A DNA stretch of 64,000 bases from Schistosoma haematobium (lineage: Eukaryota; Platyhelminthes; Trematoda; Strigeidida; Schistosomatidae): the NCBI RefSeq assembly GCF_000699445.3, contig NC_067201.1, forward strand, positions 11,277,501-11,341,500. Direction: 5' to 3'. A program made the position numbers and the translations under genes. The notes under the pieces were generated by a model, which was not told the origin of the DNA, did no database searches, and saw only the letters and a list, made by a program, of their open reading frames with translations. Numbering within the stretch: position 1 is the stretch's first letter; the number at the start of each line of letters is the position of its first letter. Positions 48,021 through 58,859 of this stretch are shown in pieces.

Positions 48021-48249
48021 TTATTAACTTATACGAAACCAATGTCACAGGAAGTTGTACACAGGAATGTGTACTTAATAAATGAATTAAATTAATAATT
48101 GTATTGTTGGGTGTGTTCTTAAGATTATGAATCCTCATTGCAGCCTTTGTTCCACGATTAATTATTTCTTTGATTCCATCTCTTTTGAATTGAAGCAGAA
48201 ATTAATAGCTGTCTACATGAATATGGATAATCAATAAAATTCATCATAA

Positions 48250-48720
48250 AGTTTACCAAAATTTACGAACGTATGATAGAACAGGAGATAAAATCAGTTT
48301 CTTGTCTTTTCATTTAGAAAGAGATGAAAGTTCTGGAATAATTAAATACAGAAAATATGCTGCAATGAAGATTATTTATCCAGTAGCAAGACTGATCATT
48401 TCACATGAGACAAATTGCTATCTCGAACAAAACAAAAATTGACAGTTACACGTTTCTGAGTAACGTCAATTACATTTATCAGTTTGCATGTGCCTTTTGA
48501 AGCCCATATACTGAAAGAAAAGAGAGAAAAGCACACGTTCACATTTTGAAGCACATCCAGAAGAATTTCAGACTGAGATGGAAAAGCTCTAAACAGTGCA
48601 ACAGCTTGAAATAAAAATGATATCGAGCAGATCATCGATGTTTGATAGTCCTTCAGAATGATAAGCTGATAAACAGTCGACCAGTAGACATTACAGTTTT
48701 TGCTTTGGTTTGTCGAAGTA
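48250..48720 (+). pseudogene. Penelope-like element fragment, strongly decayed
   Basis: It follows the copy at 10085-10935 block by block: FHLERDESSGIIKYRK against LHFKGDEITGIINYKI, then PVARLI against PAAKLT and SHETNCYLEQNK against WETNYSLKQTK. Stops interrupt it throughout. Confidence 0.65.
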
Positions 48721-48994
48721 GTAGCATTTAAGAAACTTAAACTACAGTTATAACTTCATAAAGAGACAATATTCAATTTACCATATTAAAATATTATTAT
48801 TGTTCATTGGTTTTCGATAGAGTAATAAGCGAACGGTTAACTAGACAAATGGAAATTAAAAGGAAATGGTATGAAGAACAATGTAAAACTCCCCAAGCTG
48901 TATGATGAAATCATATTACCAGGATATATTTAAGGTGACAACGAACTGTTTTTGAATACATAGATGCGCTTTGTTTTTCATATGGCCAAGGCTT

Positions 48995-49285
48995 CAATAA
49001 ACCTTAGTAAACGCCCTCGAACACTTCTGTACAACTCAGAGAAAGCCGAGTTATGATCAATCTTATGACTTGTTTCAATCGTTATTGAAAATAGAGGACG
49101 TTGAATGTTTAACATCTATTATTAATGGGTCATTTGATTTTATTTGTCTTTGTAACTATTTAAGTACATGTTCAGACACACCCATCTGGAGATCAGAATT
49201 ATCTTTCCCTATGTATGTGTTGTCACACACATTTAAATTAATAAAGACAGTAGGATGTGACGCAATCATTTGTATACATCTTTAA
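48995..49285 (+). other. Unrecognised open frame
   Basis: The frame reads SYDLFQSLLKIEDVECL, TSIINGSFDFICLCNYL and onward to a stop at 49285. It has moderately protein-like composition but no ATG near the start, no motif and only a poor acceptor (AAACCTTAG). Probably not a gene. Confidence 0.15.
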
Positions 49286-49649
49286 CCTTTCGGTGATGCA
49301 AGGACATATTTTTGCATGATAACAACATTTACTGCGTAGTGCATTTGAACTTTAGTTTCAATACAAGGCTATTTGATGTAGGTAGGCTTTATTAATGCCA
49401 GAAGTGTGATGATTCTCGTTGTACTATAACTTTTCCATCGATTTGTGAGTTTTAAAGGATAACTATTCTTTATCAAGCATAATAAACAGAGATGAACAGT
49501 AGCTAACACTGGAATCCAAGACACTCATAGGATTTATATATTTCAAAAGCGAGTGATCATTTTCACTTCTAAACGTCAATGAGAATATTCAAATAAATCA
49601 TACTAATGAATTCAGTTTTCCATTGGTATTTTTAATGTAATTACTTATG

Positions 49650-49795
49650 ATAATTATCGTGGATGCGCACTGCTGAGGAGTCTTACAATAGGACGAAACG
49701 GCCGTCCATTGCTTCCAAGTTTTCCATGGTGATCTAGCTTCAATTGACTCATGATCTCAACTATTGAAATTACTATAATAGCAGATTATCAATCC
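49650..49795 (+). mobile_element. Family B SINE starting just before its ribozyme
   Basis: A short copy with ribozyme and tail only; the promoter is absent. Confidence 0.8.
49661..49716 (+). ncRNA. Hammerhead ribozyme of family B, best preserved copy
   Basis: Stem I strand GCGCACTG, core CTGAGGA (49673-49679), stem II GTCT/AGGAC with loop TACAAT, GAAAC (49695-49699), GGCC, and GTC ending at 49706, followed by CATTGC, which pairs with GCACTG with one mismatch. All catalytic core bases of a type I hammerhead are present. Stem III is the self-complementary ACGGCCGT. Confidence 0.7.
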
Positions 49796-50108
49796 AAATA
49801 TAAGCATACATCATTTTTCTGGTTTGCTTTTATCCTCTGTCTTCTTAACTAATCACTTCAGATAATTTGTTTATTAACCTAATTTATGGTTAACAATCTT
49901 AATTCTTATGTAATCAGTATAAGGATTTGTAGAAGTTATAATAATCACTAGAAGTAATTAGTTCATTTGTAAATCGACTTTTTTTTAAAACATTCATTCT
50001 TATGTAATCAGTTTTGATCATCAACTGATTAACTGTTCCTTTTCCCTTACAATCTATTATATTATTAGAATAATTTGATTTATTAATTGTTGTCTGTTTG
50101 TATTATAG

Positions 50109-50197
50109 ATGTTTATTATCAAACATTTGGTCCAATGGTTAATTTGTTAGATATAAACTTTTATCCGTTGGAATTACGTTTTACAGTAGATAGCTGA
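50109..50197 (+). other. Exon-like frame with good acceptor
   Basis: After TTGTCTGTTTGTATTATAG a frame runs 28 codons to TGA: VYYQTFGPMVNLLDINFYPL then ELRFTVDS. Its leading AT, like the AC of 42620, would complete an Asp codon after the G of exon 41895-41973. It could be an alternative terminal exon or an exon of another gene. A minus-strand frame just beside it (about 50220-50343) also looks protein-like, so caution is needed. Confidence 0.2.
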
Positions 50198-50759
50198 TGA
50201 CAATATGTACTGTTTCAAATTATTTATGGGTATGTGTTATTTGTGTATACTTCATATCAATGAATGGATCATGCGGTAAATCACTTGTATTCAATGAAAT
50301 TTGTCCATTGATTGTAATCATTTCACTAGTATCGATTTTAAAGATGTTAAGATAATACAAAACCACTATAAAACGCGTGTAATTATGCTTAATACTACTA
50401 CTCAAAATGAATGATTTGACAGTTATCAAACAGTGACTGACGTAACTAGGACTACAGTCTAAAGTCAAATCAATTTATGGATAAGTTACAGCTGAAATCA
50501 AACTCTATCTTTTATAGACTGATTCTTTTACCCACTTGTTCACTCATTGAAATATACTATTTCGTTCTATATAGTATAATTATTCATCGATTACAAACTT
50601 ACTAGATTAATGCACTCCATCTAAGTACAATTTATGACGGTACTTAATAGTGACGTTGTCAGATTCAATTATATCAGATCTTCCTCAGGAAATTATCCTC
50701 TAAGTTCACTAAATAAAATAATGACTTATCATAATTGTACCTTACCAGACTTATCAGCT

Positions 50760-51020
50760 TACATATTTTGAAGACACATATTGAGGAAAGCATTCAACTG
50801 CATCACAAGGCAAGCCGTCACATGGAATCCTCAAAGCTAAAGAAGAAGATGAAGACCAAACAACACAATACACCGAGAAATGGAGACAGACATGAGAAGA
50901 ATGGACAACAATTGAATTGAACTAGAAAGGTTGGCCTAGGATAGAGTGGGTTGGAGAATACTGGTCCGCGGCCTATGTTCTTTTGGGATTAACAGTCGTA
51001 AGTAAGTAAGTAAGTAAAGT
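50760..51020 (+). pseudogene. RTE-clade LINE (SR2-like) 3' end
   Basis: Matches the last 80 or so codons of the element (HILRKAFNCITRQAVTW and MRRMDNN blocks, broken frames) and ends with AGTCGTAAGTAAGTAAGTAA. Confidence 0.8.
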
Positions 51021-51268
51021 AATACTTTGATGTCAAAATAAAGAATAATTTAGTACCAGTTTAACACATTCGACACAGAATTTTCAAACCAATTTAGTTC
51101 ATATAAATAAATACAATAGAGATTTAAAGATTACAGGGGAGAGCAAAATTTTGTCAATCAAACTCACCCTCATTTAAATAATTTTACAAATAGACAGTAA
51201 CTACTAGATCAGATAAAAAAGTTGTATTTTACAAAAAAAAGGAAAGAAAAGAAAACTTATACACTTAC

Positions 51269-51337
51269 TTTTATTTTTCATTCCAATCTTATTAAAAGGT
51301 ACATCAACTTGATATCGTTCTGAAGGTAATGGTTCAA
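51269..51337 (-). CDS. Ig-domain surface protein, linker exon
   Basis: A 69-base exon between acceptor AACTTAATTTAG (51338-51339 is AG on the minus strand) and donor GTAAGTG. Its leading TT completes a Val codon with the G of exon 59474-59807; its last base A completes Thr with CT of exon 45206-45667. The other two frames contain stops. It encodes EPLPSERYQVDVPFNKIGMK plus NK, so with the following Thr an NKT sequon forms. It links the two Ig domains. Phase 1 at both ends matches the other junctions, the usual pattern in Ig-domain genes. Confidence 0.75.
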
Positions 51338-51529
51338 CTAAATTAAGTTAAATGTAAAGAAAAAGTAAATAGAGAACTTTGTCAATTTACAAGTTTATCA
51401 TAAAATATAATATGGATTCAATGGTCACTTTCTTTCTTTACATTGTTTGATTCATGTGAAAGATGATCATAGAGCATTATGAATTGATTGATACTAGAAA
51501 TTTATGTCATTGAATGTTGACACTCTGAC

Positions 51530-51630
51530 AGTTCAACCTTAAATGGATGACTACTGCTAGGACAGACTCGCACCAGGTTGAAACATCTGTTCAGTGCTTC
51601 CTGGTTCTCAAAGGTTGTCTAAAATATGAA
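51530..51630 (+). mobile_element. Family B SINE, decayed fragment
   Basis: ACTACTGCTAGGACAGACTC, GAAACATCTGTTCAGTGCTTCC: a worn ribozyme and start of the tail. Confidence 0.45.
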
Positions 51631-52239
51631 CAACCCACGTAGTAAACTATAAAAATAAGAGATTACCAAGATGGTGTGAGAATTGTAGCTACATAGAAAA
51701 GTTTGTTTATCAAAGTACTGTTCACATCGAAGCGCAGTCACTGGACAAAAGAATGTTTATACATATTCATATTCTAATAGTAGAATATGATGAAAAGAAT
51801 AAGTTTATGAATTAACTAAATCTTTCTATCGTGTCTTTTGGTATGGTATCTACAATCTTGTGTTCTGAACACCGACTATAACTACCCATTAAAATGCAAT
51901 TAGTGTCCAACATTCAGTCAATTGAGGTAAATACACGTACATTGGATTAAAGTTTACAGTTAAATATTTAGTCTAGGAAAAATACTATATTGTAATAAAT
52001 ATGTGATGGTAACTGAAGTTCATAATCAGTGAAACTTTACAGTCATATTTTCTTATTTATAATCTTATGTTTAAGATAATAATTTTTCGACAACTCAGTG
52101 GTCAGTTAGTCGAAATAACAAACTGAATAAAACCTAAGTTACTATGACACCTGATAGACGCTAGTTTCCTCAAAATGTTTGGTTTGTCAAGCTAATAATA
52201 GACAAATGGTGACAAACCTAAATAAATGTATCGTAAAAT

Positions 52240-52440
52240 TCTTATGGCGGCTCCGTGGTCAAGTAGGTTAAGCGTTCGCGCGCGAGACTTAATGCCCTGT
52301 ATTCGGATCTCGCGAGATGAGATCGTAGATTTGCATTGCTGAGTAGTCTTACAATAGAAAGAAACGGCCGTTCAGTGCTTTCATGTGTTCAATGGTGGTC
52401 CAACATCAATCGGTTCAAGATCTCAATCAATATATTCTTA
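52240..52440 (+). mobile_element. Family B SINE, 5' truncated
   Basis: A-box GGCGGCTCCGTGG, B box GTATTCGGATCTCG, ribozyme with CTGAGTA for CTGAGGA, and tail. Confidence 0.75.
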
Positions 52441-53309
52441 TTCACGAGTCATCTTGATACAATCCACTGGTAATTTCTTTCGTATTGGTACAATCACTCT
52501 CAACAGTGCACATCCACGATTTAACTAAAAATTTAGTTTAGAATCTTAAGATTTTCAAATATCAATCTTCACATAGGTGAGTTAACTCAATTTTCTAGTG
52601 GATCACTGTCACACATTCTACATATTTGAGCATCACTACTAAATGTTTAGAGATATATTCAGATTTAAACTATGAAATTCTCTATATTAACAAAATGTCA
52701 TTTCATAAAGAAACAGGATAACATTGTATTATCTTTTTTTCAATTTGTGAATAATCAAATTAGTTCATTATACTATCAAATTTCCACAGCAATTTAAGTC
52801 AATCCAACTTAATCACTAACATTATGCTTAATAAATGTCTATTGAAGACAATTACTATAGTAATTGAATGTGAATAAATATAAAGTTAAAATGAAAGAAA
52901 TCAAAAATGATGTTTAAATGATTACAATCTAAGAAAATTCGTTTCATTCATTATGTAATATACATTAAATCAAGTTGAAAATTATGTTCAGATTTGTTTA
53001 TATTGTGAATGGTTTGATTAGAGTTTGGTGAATGAGTTTTTTGTTGTTGTTGTTGTTGTAATTTCTGTTAATCGAAAGTGTTTTGAGCAGAAAAAAACAG
53101 AAATGAATTAAGTTTTTTTGTTGTTGTTGAATAGTGATGTTTTGAAACTTAAAACTAATAAAAAATTTAGTTAAAATTGTCTAGCAATAATGTTTATAAA
53201 ATAAATTAAGAGTGATTAGATTTTATGGCTATTTTGATGAAAACATACATTTTATCAGAAGAGACTTTGTAGAGATTTTAGAAAACCCTTTTCTAATAAT
53301 AATCATCTG
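52441..53309. other. Intron sequence without recognised feature
   Basis: AT-rich; (TTG)n at 53041-53058 and again near 53118. No exon seen. Confidence 0.4.
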
Positions 53310-53660
53310 CTCAATAGTGACTAACTTCAAGAGGCATTTTCTGGAGTTCTAGTGAGAAGTCGTGACCAGTAGAGTTCAACCAGGTCTGTTGTGAGATATC
53401 AGCTCACTGAAGACAATGATATTTGGTGGTGGAATTTCGTGGATTGGTTGAAATTAGACATTAACACCGTTGGATGGAGGCTCAATGGTCTACAGTTTAC
53501 ATGTTCGCGCACAAGACCGGTTGGTCTCGGGTTCGAATCCCGTGCAGCGGGATCGTGGATGCGCACTGCCGAGAAGTTCCATACTAGGACGAAACGGCCA
53601 TCTAGTGCTTCCAGGTTTTCCATGGTGGTTTAGCTTCAACTGACTCATGATTTCAACTAC
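53310..53660 (+). mobile_element. Family B SINE, full length
   Basis: Complete from the TTCTGGAGTTCTAGTGAG 5' body to the tail, with A-box-like GAGGCTCAATGG near 53477 and perfect B box GGTTCGAATCC at 53530-53540. The ribozyme has CCGAGAA for CTGAGGA and GGCCATC for GGCCGTC, so it is inactive. It is a good copy for reconstructing the family consensus. Confidence 0.85.
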
Positions 53661-53739
53661 TGAATATATATTTATTTCTTTTATTCACATTTGTGACTTG
53701 AAACACGCAATAAATTTAATATTCAATTCATGTAGTGTC

Positions 53740-54290
53740 ATTTGCATATATATTCCTGTTGTTGTTTAGGACAGCAATTGTTCAGTCACTTGTTGGCAAT
53801 ATGTGCATCTTGTATGAAGTGCCTTGATATTGCCTTAATTCACAAGCATTATAAGCAAAGATGGATAGTGGCTAGCAGTGGAATGCAGGACTCACGTTTC
53901 GTCCCATTGGAACTCATCAGCTGGATGTAACTGCATCCCTTTATTTGCTTATAAAGCTTGTGACTGAAGGCAATATCAAGGCAGTCTGTACAGAATGCAC
54001 ATATGCCAACAAGTGACTGGTCAATTGCGGTCATAAATAACAATAGGAAGATACAAGTAAAATAAGACCAAGTGAATTTAAAACTTCACCCTATTGCATA
54101 AGAAGGTGACTATAAGAGCTCAGTAGCTAAGTGGATAACGCGATGGAGTTTGAAGCGAACAGTACTGGGTTTGAGTCCCGGAGTGAACATGAACTTTGGG
54201 ATGCAGGTACATTTAGCTGACGAGTCCCAAATGGGACGAGACGCGCATTATAGATTCCACTGCTGGCTGCCATCCATCTTTGCTTAAAAT
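53740..54290. mobile_element. Family A SINE, inverted piece plus permuted unit
   Basis: A minus-strand tail and ribozyme (53740-53936) face a plus-strand segment that starts at TTTGCTTATAAAGC (53941), runs through a complete tail, continues directly into the head of the next unit (A box TAGCTAAGTGG near 54125, B box GGTTTGAGTCC near 54168) and stops at the same CTTTGCTT position (54284) one unit later. The plus part is thus one circularly permuted unit. The plus ribozyme has GAGAC for GAAAC. Confidence 0.85.
53876..53940 (-). ncRNA. Hammerhead ribozyme of family A, best preserved copy, in sense in an intron
   Basis: Core CTGATGA, stem II GTTCC/GGGAC with loop AAT, GAAAC, loop GTGA, cleavage triplet GTC, then CTGCAT pairing with ATCCAG with one mismatch. 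All core bases are canonical. It lies on the coding strand of the Ig gene in the intron between exons 59474-59807 and 51269-51337. Confidence 0.7.
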
Positions 54291-54480
54291 TTAATATTCC
54301 CGAAGACGAACCGGTTTTTATCCTATTTGCCGGGGTAGTGGGTACCCACTGCTGTGGTGTCTCCTATGTGACAAAACGATTGTCCAGCTGTTTACAGATT
54401 TTCATTGATGATCAACAGAAGATCAATTTGGAATTTAAATAAGGAAACTTTTTATGATCTCCACAAAACGTCGTCCTGTA
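54290..54480 (+). mobile_element. Family B SINE, strongly decayed
   Basis: GTGGGTACCCACTGCTGTGG and CAAAACGATTGTCCAGC represent an old ribozyme region followed by a tail-like block. Confidence 0.5.
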
Positions 54481-54848
54481 AATAACTTTTTATTCTCTCA
54501 TCCTCATAATTCCTCATTCAAAAATTGAATTCAAACGAAACGAAGCTAAAAGTTTTTGAATAAACCTTAGTGTATAGACAAAATCAATCGTCTACCTGAT
54601 CATGTTTTCATAGAATCACAGTAACTGAAAAAATATAGTGGACATTTACTTAAGTAAATAATTCAGATTCGTTTGATGACGTATGTTACGAATATACTTT
54701 TAAGTAAGAGCATATTAGATGAAAATATAGGCAACCAAGTAAGGATGCGTGCCTACGAAAAAAGAGCTGTGTTTACATTGAACAAACAATACAGAGATAT
54801 GTAATTAGAACCTGTTATTCATAGACAGAATAAATTGGAATAATATTT

Positions 54849-55030
54849 TCATGGAGCTTTGTTCTATGAGCTAGATGGTTTGGTCGTCAAGCTTTCATCG
54901 TTCTTCTGAACGACATTATGATCGTCATAAACTTCATAAAGAATTGAAGTGCTCGAATTTCTCCACATATAGAACGAATAAAGCTTCACAACCAAACCAT
55001 CTAGCTCACAGTACAAAACTTTATCAAAAT
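54849..55030. repeat. Palindromic repeat
   Basis: TTTGTTCTATGAGCTAGATGG near 54857 and its inverted copy near 54998-55020 flank about 80 bases. Related blocks occur at 38628-38672 and 5228-5290. It borders the PLE copy at 55140-57480 and may belong to the terminal repeats of such elements. Confidence 0.55.
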
Positions 55031-55139
55031 CATCCTTCTGAACTACCATTTAATCATTGAAATGCAGTCATATGTTACACGACAAAATCTTTAAACATTT
55101 ATTATTCAAACAAAATGCCTAGATTTCAGTAAGACTGAG

Positions 55140-57480
55140 TGAGATATTATATCAATATTTATTTAATTAAGTGGAATATACCCATTGAGACATAAAATAA
55201 GAATGATTGGTTCAGTGAAGAGTTCTCTTTTTGTCCAATTCATCTTCAAAACTGTACAAAAACAAACATATACATACTTATTTTTCAAAGACGATAATAA
55301 TTACAATCATAGTGAGGTAGAATAAACAACCGTAATAAAACGTTATTTTATCAAGGAAACGAATAATAGTTTGATTGTTAATGGCTTGAATATTTGTCAT
55401 GAAGATGATAAGGAAATTATAATTTTGAAAGGATAGCCTAGCATGATATGATAAAATGTTGAAATTGTAATGAAATGTAATGAGGAGGGTCATAGAAAGA
55501 GAAATAAACAAGTATAGGCTTAAAAGGTCTATAGGAATGATGGAACGACAGGTAGATAACTGTAAAGGATGAAAACTATGGAGAATAGGAAACAGTTATG
55601 GAGCATTAAGACCATGTTAGTGGATAAGATTGTACCAATTTCTTTTGGACACATAATTTTGGTTTGCCTAGATGTATAGCTATTACTTCGACAATCTCAT
55701 GAGATGAATAATAACTGCCTTTGTCAGCCTTCTAACCACCTTTTAGATGAATTTGAACGAAGATTCCGTCTCAGCTGAGTGACCTGTATTCACAAAGTAT
55801 TTGATTGTTGAACTTCTTAATGAGCCGTTTACACGTGATTTTAGTCAAACCGGTCAATGTTCTTGAACTCTTCTGGATAAATTATACTTTAAACGACCTA
55901 CAAACCTGACTTCACATGGGCAGGTAAATTGGTAAGTGCATGTAGAGTTGGTCAAATGAAAGAATTTATCTTTAAGATTATTGACGAGCGATGATGGGCT
56001 GAAGTAAACTATTTGCAATGTTGCTGCTTAAAACGTTCTTCCTAGAAAATGGGAAATTATCTTTTTAAGGACGTTTGTAACTATCACTCTTAAAATCGAT
56101 GTTCATATAGAGTGTTTTCTTTTCGACTGAGGTCGTTAGTGTTTTAGGCTGTTTAAGCTTTATATTTTTGTTAATAAATATAAAGGGTGCCCATTTTTGA
56201 TAAGTATTTCCTTCAAGAGGCTCAGTTCGTCGTCGGGACTAAAAATTCTTCATATTTGCGCAGAGATCGATATTGTTGCGTTTTGTTTTTAACTAATGAG
56301 GACCCAGGTGTGGAAACTTGATAGTTGGTCATTCCACATAGTTTTCCTGCAGACAGAACTTCTTAGAGTTCCGTCATGTTTTCCTGTCATTTCCAAATCA
56401 AGAAATTAAATATTTTGTTTGTCTTCAAATTCAAGTGTGAAATTTATTGCTGGGTGACAGTTATCAAATGTCGTTAGAAGATGACTTAAATCATATTTGT
56501 TGCCACAAATGATTAATATATCATCTGCATACCTTTTATACAAGTGGAAGTTTCCGATAGTTGTTTTAAGTTGGTTGTTTTCTAGACTGGTCATGAAACG
56601 ATTTGCTAAAAATGGACCAAGTGGGGATTCCATTGCTATTCCATCCTATAGCATATGAATTACGTCGTTAAATGTGGTTCGTGCATTACAAGTGCATCGT
56701 AATAGTAGTTCCTTCAAATAAGCTTCCGGTATTCCGATATTCATCTCGTTATTATTTATGTATTTGTGGATGAAAAATATGGTCTCTGTGAGTTAAACAT
56801 TAGTGAATAGTGACTCGACATCATGAGCGAGAATAAGTTTGTCATTTACATTCACTTTTTTAACGTATTCAATGATTTCTAGAGTATCATGTAAAGTGTG
56901 TATACAGATACTTTTTTTAAGGGTTCTGGGAGATCCGCTAGCCACTTTACTATAGAGTAACAAGAGGATCCGGACATATCAAGAATTGGTCAGATAGGTA
57001 AACCATATTTGTGTATTTTAGACAAACCATATAATCGTGGTATTATTGATCCTATTGGTTTTATGCGCTCATAGATATCTTCGTTGATTACCTGATCATT
57101 TTTCATTCTCTTAAGAACTTCATTCAGTTGCTTTTCTATCATTTCAATCTTATTCTTCTCTTTGATTAGTTTGGAAAATTTGATGTCATCTGATAATAAC
57201 TTTGTCGTTTTTCGATATAGATCTTACGAACTAACAGCACTAGATCTGCACTTTTATCCGATCGTATTATAGTCAAATCTTTATTGATTCTATGTAGTTT
57301 TAGTTTGTTTCTATGCTCTTTCTTCTGGTTGCAGCTATCGAAGAGAGTAGATTTAAAACGTTGAAATTCGTGGTCAGAGACTGAACTAAGACAATTTGTC
57401 TGTTTGATTATATTTTCGAATTCAACTTGTGTGTGAATTTGAAGTGTCGGTTAATATGTTAAGCCTACATAATTTATTCT
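55140..57480 (-). pseudogene. Penelope-like element with RT domain, most complete copy
   Basis: On the minus strand, from 57480 downward: EKQLNEVLKRMKNDQVIN, IPRLYGLSKIHKYGLP, then DVESLFTNV (RT motif A, 56797-56829), SPLGPFLANRFMTSLE (motif B) and YADDIL (motif C) in the frame 56406-56633. A degraded endonuclease region follows, to about 55640 (HEIVEVIAIHLGKPKLCVQK), then a 3' UTR of about 450 bases shared with 31740-32175. Several stops and frameshifts show it is dead. It lies in sense orientation in an intron of the Ig gene. This RT-then-GIY-YIG order is the standard PLE layout. Confidence 0.85.
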
Positions 57481-57539
57481 AGCTTCCGGACAGGTCAAGC
57501 TATTCATTCTACTGGAGTCGCATTTTGACCTTGTTAATT

Positions 57540-57890
57540 ACTCGCATATCAACCTTGACTGATTTTATATGAGCGTATATGTGTGCACATCTTATCCTAT
57601 TCATCACATGTCCGTAGCTTATTTTTGTTCGGCTATAAATATCGAATATTGCTTGATTAAATCCAATTGGCTCTCATGCCTCCATTGCTCGTCATTTTGT
57701 TTCACTGTCTTCTCTTCGTTTTCTTCGCTTTCTTCGCTTCGTTTCTTCAGTTGTTTGTCCCGATCAACAATTGTAATAAATATACATATTCAAAAATCCA
57801 TTCTCGTTTTTGACTTATATAATTCCATTATTCATAAACGCGAGTTAAGTCGATAATTATATACGAGGATTGGCGATATGACTGGAGTCA
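57540..57890 (+). repeat. Unclassified dispersed repeat (copy 4)
   Basis: Shared with 18100-18480 (reverse), 33950-34235 (reverse) and 38380-38500. It includes TCCTATTCATCACATGTCCG and AAAATCCATTCTCGTTTTTG. The 95-codon frame over it is not a gene. Confidence 0.55.
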
Positions 57891-58199
57891 AATCCCGGGT
57901 CACTGAAACCTTTTGTTACTTTTTTTCATTTATGTCACAGAATTTTTTCCTCAACGATAGTGATTACAGTAGTACATTTATGAAACATACTGAAGAATGA
58001 ATAAACACATATGTCTCAAAATTGATCGGAAATTTATGTTGTGTATCTGTGGTTTTTAAACTTTTATTGAGATCCGATATTAAGTTTTTTTTCGTGCACT
58101 TGTCACTAACTGTGATAACATATTCCATACAGAGACAGTGTTCATTAGGTGATAATTCATATAACATAGATTTTTGTGATAAGTTAAACTCTAATAACT

Positions 58200-58565
58200 A
58201 GATAACACTTTGTATATGGCGTTTTATGACATGGTTTTTCGAGCCCTTAACAACAAAACTATAATAAGTTTACCAGATAAAAATAACGTTTCAATGCCTA
58301 CGTTTATTCTATTTCACTATTACTATGTTTAACGGAATTTTATAATCACTATTATTATACTACTATTATACTACTAATTCGTTGAAAAGAGATCCCTTCA
58401 CTGAACTTCGTGTTTGTAATGATTATCACCTCCAAAGATAATTACATATATTTGTGATTGTACAGCTTTGAAAATGATTTGATTGAAAAGTGAACTCTTC
58501 ATTGAACTAATCTTTCTTATTTTGTGTCCCAACTTATATTGGACTACACTGAATGATGAATTGTT
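58200..58565 (+). mobile_element. PLE 3' UTR copy
   Basis: Matches the 3' UTR shared by 31740-32175 and 55140-55560: AAATAACGTTT, GTGATTGTACAGCTTTGAAA and TGAACTCTTCATTGAACTAA blocks. Confidence 0.65.
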
Positions 58566-58859
58566 ATGCGTGATCATTTTATTAAAACTTTCTTCCAAAT
58601 GCCATTCATCAATTCATAATTTAAGATTTTAACTATAATTGATTGATCTGATATTTAAGAACACAATACAAGTTTATAAGAGAATAATACATAGTTACAC
58701 TTAGTTTATAATATTCGTTTCTTCAGTTATTTTCATTTTTGTAGCAGTCTAGAAAAACAAATTTGACTCAATAGATAGTATAGTGTGTTATTATGTTTTT
58801 AAAGTGATATATATTGAACACATAAATGTTGGTACAAAGGGACACCGAATATACATGTG

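Noticed and set aside
53470..53545. tRNA gene in family B
   Set aside because: Same reasoning: dispersed copies with ribozyme and tail show it is a SINE promoter.
57569..57856. 95-codon plus frame rich in Ser and Phe
   Set aside because: It lies in the dispersed repeat shared with 18100-18480 and 33950-34235.
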